The position numbers and the translations under genes are program-made. From Paraburkholderia acidipaludis NBRC 101816 (GTDB lineage Bacteria > Pseudomonadota > Gammaproteobacteria > Burkholderiales > Burkholderiaceae), in assembly GCF_000684975.1 (NCBI RefSeq), contig NZ_BAXZ01000043.1, forward strand, positions 1 through 17,796: a DNA stretch of 17,796 nucleotides. Reading direction: 5' to 3'. Of the stretch, positions 13,052-17,796 are shown piece after piece; the stretch's first letter is position 1; the number at the start of each line of letters is the position of its first letter. The notes under the pieces are model-generated. The model made no database searches, had not been told where the DNA came from, and worked only from the letters and a program-made list of their open reading frames with translations.

Positions 13052-14557
13052 TCACCAGGTGATCCATGTGGTCTTCAGGCCCGTGTATTTGTCGAGCGCA
13101 TGCAAGGAGAGATCGCGTCCGAAGCCCGACTGGCCGAAGCCGCCGAACGGCGTCTGCGCGCTCAGCGCGTCGACCGTGTTGACGGAAACCGTGCCGGCGC
13201 GCAGGCGCTGCGAGACGCGATGGGCGCGCGCGAGGCTGCCGGTCCAGACCGAGGCGGCGAGGCCATAGATCGAATCGTTCGCGCGCTGCACCGCTTCGTC
13301 TTCGCTGTCGAACGCGAGCACGGAAAGCACCGGGCCGAAAATCTCTTCGCGGGCGATCGGGTGGTCCGCCTTCACGTCGACGAAGATCGTCGGTTCTACG
13401 AAGAGGCCCTTGCCGTTCACGAGCGGCGCGCCGCCTCCGGTGGCGAGCGTCGCGCTCTTGCGCCCGCGCTCGATCCATTCGAGCACGCGCCCATGCTGCA
13501 CCTGATCGACGATCGCGCCCATGCCGCTCGCGGGGTCGAGCGGATCGCCCGGGTAGAAGTCGCGCGCGCAGGCAACGAGCCGCTCGACGAACGCGTCGTG
13601 TATCGAGCGCTGCACGAAAAGGCGCGAGTTCGCCGAACAAACCTCGCCCTGGTTGAAGAAGATGCCGAAGCAGGCCTTGCGCGCGGCAAGGTCGAGATCG
13701 TCCGTGTCTTCGAACACGAGGTTGGGGCTCTTGCCGCCGCATTCGAGCCAGACCTGCTTCATGTTCGACTGGCCCGCGTATTCGAGGAACTTCTTGCCGA
13801 TCGCCGTCGAACCCGTGAACGCGAGCACGTCCACATCCGGGTGCATCCCGAGCGCGCGTCCGGCCGTTTCGCCGAAGCCCGGCACGACGTTCAGCACACC
13901 GGCCGGCAAGCCGGCTTCGAGCGCCAGTTCGGCAAGACGCAACGCCGAAAGCGGCGACTGCTCCGCGGGCTTGAGCACCACGCTGTTGCCGGCCGCAAGC
14001 GCCGGCGCCACTTTCCACGCGACCATATCGAGCGGGAAGTTCCACGGCACGACGGCGCCCACTACGCCCAGCGGCTCGCGCGTCACGATCGCCAGATTGC
14101 CGGGATCGGTCGCCGGCACCTCGCCGGCCAGTTTGTCCACTGCTTCGCCGTACCAGGCAAACAGGCGGCCGGCGGCCGGCACGTCGATCTCGAACGCGTC
14201 GGCCACGCGCTTGCCCATGTTGAGCGAGTCGAGCAGCGCAAGCTCGCTGCCGTGCGCGACGATCAGTTCGCCAAGACGGCACAGCACGCGCTTGCGTTCG
14301 GCAGGCGTCACGCGCGACCAGGCGCCGGTCACGAACGACGCGCGGGCGGCGCGCACGGCATCGTCCACGTCGGCCGCGTCGCACGAGGCCACCTCGGCAA
14401 TCGCCGCGCCCGTGGCGGGATTGATCGCCGTGAAGGTCTTGCCGCTGCGCGCGGGCACGAAGCGGCCGCCGATGTGGGCCTGGGTTCTCGGGGAGACGTC
14501 CGCGGCGAGACGTTGCCAGTCGGCATAGCCGCGCGCCGGTGCGGTTGCTGGATTCAC
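13052..14557 (-). CDS. NAD(P)-dependent aldehyde dehydrogenase (PuuC/KauB-like)
   Basis: This 501-residue aldehyde dehydrogenase would convert gamma-glutamyl-gamma-aminobutyraldehyde or 4-aminobutanal to the corresponding acid in putrescine breakdown. The cofactor and catalytic sites are complete: PWNFP (N173), the FTGSTAIG nucleotide loop (247-254), the general base E272 in LECGGKSPN and the nucleophile C307 in NQGEVCSANSRL. The start is a GTG at 14557-14555, preferred because AGGAG at 14565-14569 lies seven bases upstream. It also gives the family's length; an ATG at 14650 would add 31 unrelated residues. The gene leads the minus-strand arm of the polyamine locus, is followed by the aminotransferase 44 bases later, and diverges from the PuuA-like gene. 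Substrate range within the PuuC/KauB group cannot be settled from sequence. Confidence 0.88.
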   Translation of the reverse strand: MNPATAPARGYADWQRLAADVSPRTQAHIGGRFVPARSGKTFTAINPATGAAIAEVASCDAADVDDAVRAARASFVTGAWSRVTPAERKRVLCRLGELIVAHGSELALLDSLNMGKRVADAFEIDVPAAGRLFAWYGEAVDKLAGEVPATDPGNLAIVTREPLGVVGAVVPWNFPLDMVAWKVAPALAAGNSVVLKPAEQSPLSALRLAELALEAGLPAGVLNVVPGFGETAGRALGMHPDVDVLAFTGSTAIGKKFLEYAGQSNMKQVWLECGGKSPNLVFEDTDDLDLAARKACFGIFFNQGEVCSANSRLFVQRSIHDAFVERLVACARDFYPGDPLDPASGMGAIVDQVQHGRVLEWIERGRKSATLATGGGAPLVNGKGLFVEPTIFVDVKADHPIAREEIFGPVLSVLAFDSEDEAVQRANDSIYGLAASVWTGSLARAHRVSQRLRAGTVSVNTVDALSAQTPFGGFGQSGFGRDLSLHALDKYTGLKTTWITW

Positions 14558-14948
14558 GAAAACTCTCCTGTTAGTGGATACCCCGACGGCCGAGCGACTG
14601 CGGCCCGTCGAAAGCCATGCCTGCACTGTGCCTGGGCAAAAAGAGAACATAAAGAACGGAATTTCTGGCTAGTGCATCGCTTTTTTCTATGCAATTCCGA
14701 ATGGTCATGGGGGCATCGCATGTTGCGCCTTTCATTTGCTGCAGCACGCCATTTTTCTAAATAGTCAAAACCTATGCATGGACTAAGAAAACTATTTTTT
14801 TACCCCTTATTGGCCGGTGCTACGCTTCAGCCGTCGTTCGCAGCGCGCCGCCCGTTGAACGAGGGCCGTGCGCAACGCGGAACCAGGCGGCGCCGGGCCG
14901 ATTCGCTGCCCGCCCCACCCTACGTGGCAGTGCTAACGAGTGGATGCA
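14558..14948. other. Divergent regulatory region between the aldehyde dehydrogenase and PuuA-like genes
   Basis: About 390 bases with no gene. The stretch 14640-14810 is markedly more AT-rich than its surroundings and should hold both divergent promoters. It contains two direct copies of GCATCGC (14674-14680 and 14713-14719), 39 bases apart. It also contains TGCAT/ATGCA half-sites around 14673-14693 and a T-run at 14794-14801. These are candidate regulator sites, but none matches a consensus I can name with confidence. Confidence 0.5.
14810..14826 (+). promoter_or_regulatory. Possible sigma-54 promoter for the PuuA-like gene
   Basis: TTGGC (14810-14814) and GCT (14824-14826) place the invariant GG and GC dinucleotides exactly ten bases apart, as at -24/-12 promoters. 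The middle of each box deviates from consensus (no AC after TTGGC, and AC in place of TT before GC). A nitrogen-responsive promoter would fit a glutamine-synthetase-like catabolic gene, but the match is imperfect. Confidence 0.25.
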
Positions 14949-16304
14949 ATGAAGGACGCAATGAGCGGCATGAACGAGATCGACGACTTCCTGAAGAAGC
15001 ATCGCGTGACCGAGATCGAGGCGATCATTCCCGACATGTCCGGGATCGCGCGCGGCAAGATCATTCCGCGCAGCAAGTTCGAGGCGGGCGAGTCGATGCG
15101 CTTGCCGCAGGCGGTAATGATCCAGACCGTGACGGGCGACTACCCCGAAGACGGCACGCTGACCGGCGTGACCGACCCCGACATGGTGTGCGTGCCCGAC
15201 CCCTCGACGCTGCGCATCGTTCCCTGGGCCGTCGATCCCACGGCGCAGGTGATTCACGACTGCATGCACTTCGACGGCACGCCCGTCGCGATCTCGCCGC
15301 GCCACGTGCTGCGCCGCGTGCTCGAACGCTATCGCGCGAAGGGCTGGACACCGGTGGTGGCGCCGGAACTCGAGTTCTATCTGGTCGATACGAACCGCGA
15401 CCCCGATCTGCCGCTGCAACCGCCCGTGGGCCGCACAGGCCGCCCGGAAACGGGCGGGCAGTCGTATTCGATCGAGGCCGTCAACGAATTCGATCCCTTG
15501 TTCGAAGACATCTATGAGTACTGCGACATTCAGGATCTCGAAGTCGATACGCTGATTCACGAGGTTGGCGCGGCGCAGATGGAAATCAACTTCCTGCATG
15601 GCGACGCGCTGAAGCTCGCCGACCAGGTGTTCCTCTTCAAGCGCACCGTGCGCGAGGCCGCGCTGCGGCACCAGATGTACGCCACATTCATGGCCAAGCC
15701 GATGGAGGACGAACCCGGTTCCGCCATGCACGTGCACCAGAGCGTGATCGACGCGGAAAGCGGCCGCAATCTCTTCAGCGAAGCGGACGGCGGACCCAGC
15801 GCCCTCTTCCACTCGTATATCGCGGGCCTGCAGACCTGCACACCCGCGCTCATGCCGATCTTCGCCCCCTACATCAACTCGTATCGCCGCCTCTCGCGCT
15901 TCATGGCGGCGCCTATCAGCGTGCAATGGGGCTACGACAATCGCACCGTGGGCTTTCGCGTGCCGCATTCGCCGCCGGCCGCGCGCCGCGTGGAAAACCG
16001 CATTCCCGGCGTGGACTGCAATCCGTATCTGGCCATCGCCGCCACGCTGGCCGCCGGCTATCTTGGCATGACGCAAGGCCTCGAGCCCACGGCCCCGCTG
16101 ACGAGCGACGGCTACCGGCAGTCGTACGAACTGCCGCGCAACCTCGAAGAGGGACTCGCGCTGATGCGGCGCGCCGACCCGCTCAAGGAAATGCTGGGCG
16201 AGGCGTTCGTCAAGGCCTATGTCGCCCTCAAGGAGACCGAATACCAGGCGTTCTTCCGTGTGATCAGTTCCTGGGAACGCAAACATCTGCTGCTGCACGT
16301 CTGA
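14949..16304 (+). CDS. puuA: Gamma-glutamylputrescine synthetase-like glutamine synthetase homologue (PuuA/PauA type)
   Basis: The enzyme would join glutamate to putrescine with ATP, the first step of the glutamylated putrescine pathway. The 451-residue product has the glutamine synthetase N-terminal beta domain (about 10-105, including DMSGIARGKIIPR) and the catalytic domain. The metal and substrate residues are visible: E140/E142 (APELEFYL), E205 and E212 (HEVGAAQMEINF), H261/H263 (GSAMHVHQS), R337 (FRVPHS) and E349 (RRVENR). Y393 in QSYELP aligns with the tyrosine that is adenylylated in true GlnA. The N-terminal sequence is of the GlnA-like polyamine type rather than GlnA. Start choice is uncertain: in-frame GTG 14940 and ATGs at 14949, 14961 and 14970 are all possible, and AAGGA sits four bases before 14961. 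Neighbouring potF, aminotransferase and aldehyde dehydrogenase genes support a polyamine role. Confidence 0.85.
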   Translation: MKDAMSGMNEIDDFLKKHRVTEIEAIIPDMSGIARGKIIPRSKFEAGESMRLPQAVMIQTVTGDYPEDGTLTGVTDPDMVCVPDPSTLRIVPWAVDPTAQVIHDCMHFDGTPVAISPRHVLRRVLERYRAKGWTPVVAPELEFYLVDTNRDPDLPLQPPVGRTGRPETGGQSYSIEAVNEFDPLFEDIYEYCDIQDLEVDTLIHEVGAAQMEINFLHGDALKLADQVFLFKRTVREAALRHQMYATFMAKPMEDEPGSAMHVHQSVIDAESGRNLFSEADGGPSALFHSYIAGLQTCTPALMPIFAPYINSYRRLSRFMAAPISVQWGYDNRTVGFRVPHSPPAARRVENRIPGVDCNPYLAIAATLAAGYLGMTQGLEPTAPLTSDGYRQSYELPRNLEEGLALMRRADPLKEMLGEAFVKAYVALKETEYQAFFRVISSWERKHLLLHV

Positions 16305-16410
16305 CGATTTACGCTTTCATTTCGCTTCAATCCTGCTTTTCAAGCACTAACCGCTTCACACGAGCCATAGCGAGCCCACGCGCCCGCCTCTTCATCCTGA
16401 GGAAAACACT
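16305..16410 (+). other. Short spacer between the PuuA-like gene and potF
   Basis: The 106 bases contain no gene and no terminator-like hairpin, so the two genes are probably cotranscribed. GAGGA lies about eight bases before the potF start. Confidence 0.4.
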
Positions 16411-17544
16411 ATGATTAGCTATCCTTACTGGTGCCGCATTCGTCCCGCCATTACGGCCACCTCGCTGGCCGCGCTGGCGAGTCTCGGCGCCCTCCAATGC
16501 GCGCCGGCCAGCGCGGCGGACACGCAGATCAACGTCTACAACTGGTCCGATTACATCGGCAAGGACACGATCCCCGACTTCGAAAAGCAGACGGGCATCA
16601 AGGTCAAGTACGACAACTACGACAGCGACGACACGCTGCAGGCCAAGCTGCTGGCCGGCAGCTCGGGCTACGACATCGTCGTGCCGACGTCGAACTACAT
16701 GGCAAGGCAGATCCAGGCCGGCGTTTATCTGAAGCTCGACAAATCGAAGCTGCCGAACCTCTCGCACCTCGATCCGACCATCATGAAGATCATTGCCGCG
16801 GCGGACCCGGGCAACCAGTATGCCGCGCCTTATGCCTACGGCACCGACGGCATCGGCTATAACGTCCAGGCAATCAAGAAGGCGCTGGGCGACAACGCCC
16901 CAGTGAACAGCTGGGCGCTCGTGTTCGATCCGGACAATCTTTCGAAGCTCAAGAGCTGCGGCGTCTCGTTCCTCGACCAGGCCGTGGACGTGTTCGCCGC
17001 GACGCTGCAGTACATGCACAAGGACCCGAACAGCACGAACCCGTCCGACTATCAGGAGGCCTATGAGACGCTGAAGAAAGTCCGTCCGTATATCACGCAG
17101 TTCAACTCGTCGGGCTATATCAACGACCTCGCGAACAACGATATCTGCGTGACCTTCGGCTGGTCCGGCGACGTGGGCATCGCGCGCCGCCGCGCGGCCG
17201 ACGCGAAGCGCGGCTATGAGATCAAGTTCGCCAACGCGAAGGAAGGCGGCCTCATCTGGTTCGACAGCATGGTGATCCCGAAGGACGCGCCGCATCCCGA
17301 AGCCGCGCTCGCGTGGATCAACTATATCGAGGATCCGAAGGTCAACGCCGGCATCACGAACGAAGTGTTCTACCCGACACCGAACAAGGATGCCCGTTCG
17401 TTCGTCACGGCCGCGGTTGCCAACGACCCGAGCGTCTATCCGCCCGAAGACCAGCTTACGAGCATGACGCTGATGAAGCCGCTGCCGGCCAATATCCTGC
17501 GGCTCGAAAACCGCCTGTGGGCCGAGCTCAAGACGGGGCACTGA
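16411..17544 (+). CDS. potF: Periplasmic putrescine/polyamine-binding protein of an ABC transporter (PotF-like)
   Basis: The 377-residue product has a basic N-terminus, a hydrophobic span at about 13-30 and a likely signal-peptidase cleavage after ASA (34-36). This makes it a soluble periplasmic protein that captures putrescine and hands it to the membrane permease. Aligned from memory with E. coli PotF, ligand residues are kept: W45 and Y48 (YNWSDYIG), S94 (VPTSNYM), W251 and D254 (FGWSGDV) and D285 (WFDSMVIP). The acidic residue equivalent to PotF E185 appears to be D193 (FLDQAVDVF), which could tune ligand preference. C30 does not sit in a lipobox, so it is not a lipoprotein. The block KDPNSTNPSDY and YINDLANNDICV are strongly PotF-like. 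Spermidine or another amine cannot be excluded as the ligand. Confidence 0.93.
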   Translation: MISYPYWCRIRPAITATSLAALASLGALQCAPASAADTQINVYNWSDYIGKDTIPDFEKQTGIKVKYDNYDSDDTLQAKLLAGSSGYDIVVPTSNYMARQIQAGVYLKLDKSKLPNLSHLDPTIMKIIAAADPGNQYAAPYAYGTDGIGYNVQAIKKALGDNAPVNSWALVFDPDNLSKLKSCGVSFLDQAVDVFAATLQYMHKDPNSTNPSDYQEAYETLKKVRPYITQFNSSGYINDLANNDICVTFGWSGDVGIARRRAADAKRGYEIKFANAKEGGLIWFDSMVIPKDAPHPEAALAWINYIEDPKVNAGITNEVFYPTPNKDARSFVTAAVANDPSVYPPEDQLTSMTLMKPLPANILRLENRLWAELKTGH

Positions 17545-17554
17545 TTTACCGCTG

Positions 17555-17577
17555 CGCGGCTCGCCCTGCGAGCCGTG
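17555..17577 (+). terminator. Strong hairpin after potF, likely mRNA-stabilising or attenuating
   Basis: CGGCTCGC (17557-17564) pairs perfectly with GCGAGCCG (17568-17575) across a three-base loop, and the stem can be extended by a G-U and a C-G pair. It begins 11 bases after the potF stop. No U-tract follows, so full termination is unlikely. Such hairpins after binding-protein genes commonly raise the level of the first cistron over the transporter genes, which is the probable role here. Confidence 0.45.
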
Positions 17578-17741
17578 GTCCGCGGGTTGGCCCATGACAT
17601 CCTTGCGCCGATCCGCGACCCCTCTTTTTTCTTCCCGTTCGCCCTGCGCGACACGCACGCCAACAACGCCGATGCGCAGGTGACGCGCAACCGTGACGCA
17701 ACTGCGCGACGCACGGCTATACCGGCATGGAGACAGACATT

Positions 17742-17796
17742 GTGAATACGACCGCCACGACCCCATCCTCGACGCGGGCGACAGCCGACACCTTTA
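17742..17796 (+). CDS. Start of a downstream gene, probably the PotG-type ABC ATPase (partial)
   Basis: A GTG at 17742, with GGAG nine bases upstream, opens a frame that runs to the window edge, giving 18 codons (NTTATTPSSTRATADTF after the start). An in-frame ATG at 17727 is an alternative. The Thr/Ser/Ala-rich N-terminal lead carries no diagnostic motif. Assignment as PotG rests only on the usual potF-potG-potH-potI order. Confidence 0.5.
   Translation, partial: MNTTATTPSSTRATADTF

Noticed and set aside
13008..14384. An in-frame upstream extension of the aminotransferase gene, giving 919 codons in total and suggesting a fusion
   Set aside because: The extra N-terminal sequence is an alternative frame of the aldehyde dehydrogenase gene, with Arg-rich shadow composition. 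A good ribosome binding site precedes the ATG at 13007, so no fusion is supported.
14774..15517. Plus-strand frame whose first 30 residues resemble a signal peptide
   Set aside because: After the hydrophobic start it runs out of frame through the PuuA-like gene with Arg/His-rich shadow composition and has no ribosome binding site.
14820..16298. A 492-codon minus-strand frame opposite the PuuA-like gene
   Set aside because: It is a complementary-strand shadow of a gene with complete catalytic motifs and itself has no recognisable domain.
17558..17630. Intrinsic terminator made of the hairpin plus the T-run near 17623-17628
   Set aside because: The T-run is about 50 bases away from the hairpin, so the two cannot act together, and the following gene start suggests the operon continues.
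16327..17766. A 479-codon minus-strand frame opposite potF
   Set aside because: It is antisense to a clear periplasmic binding protein and is dominated by Arg and Val codons created by the opposite reading frame.

Overview
The window looks like a chromosomal segment of a high-GC betaproteobacterium of the Burkholderiaceae (Burkholderia, Paraburkholderia, Caballeronia or Trinickia type). I infer this from the strong GC bias at third codon positions, a BktB-type thiolase that closely resembles the Cupriavidus/Burkholderia family as I remember it, a VgrG gene, and a putrescine uptake and catabolism locus. No rRNA, tRNA, CRISPR array, insertion sequence or integrase was seen.

Layout, left to right. 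(1) 1-554 (-): the N-terminal part of a VgrG-type T6SS spike protein running off the left edge. (2) 555-1355: about 800 bp with no convincing gene but two short degenerate tandem arrays and several inverted repeats. (3) 1356-4269 (-): a two-gene unit, ETF-ubiquinone oxidoreductase followed by thiolase bktB, linking fatty-acid/acyl-CoA or PHA metabolism to the quinone pool. (4) 4683-5018 (-): a small uncharacterised protein, divergent from a 47-residue single-span membrane protein (5105-5248, +) that precedes cydA and cydB (5457-7857, +), a CIO-like bd-type quinol oxidase with a short Q-loop. (5) 7863-11491 (-): four genes with overlapping ends, in transcription order a flavin-dependent monooxygenase, a RidA-family protein lacking the deaminase arginine, a DUF1028 protein and an ArgE-like M20 deacylase. 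(6) 11625-17796: a polyamine locus with two divergent arms. On the minus strand are an aldehyde dehydrogenase (PuuC/KauB-like) and a putrescine:pyruvate-type aminotransferase (SpuC-like). On the plus strand are a glutamine-synthetase-like gamma-glutamylpolyamine ligase (PuuA-like), a PotF-like periplasmic binding protein and the first codons of what is probably PotG.

How the genes work together: PotF with the transporter expected to the right would import putrescine. The imported amine can be gamma-glutamylated by the PuuA-like ligase or transaminated by the SpuC-like enzyme, and the aldehyde dehydrogenase would oxidise the resulting aldehyde. ETF-QO and cytochrome bd both meet at the ubiquinone pool. 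The best candidate for an undescribed system is the overlapping FMO-RidA-DUF1028-M20 operon, whose gene order suggests stepwise breakdown of an N-acylated or amine-containing substrate. That function is inferred; the tight overlaps are seen directly. The second candidate is the 47-residue membrane protein upstream of cydAB, a possible CydX-like or DUF2474-like accessory subunit in an unusual position.
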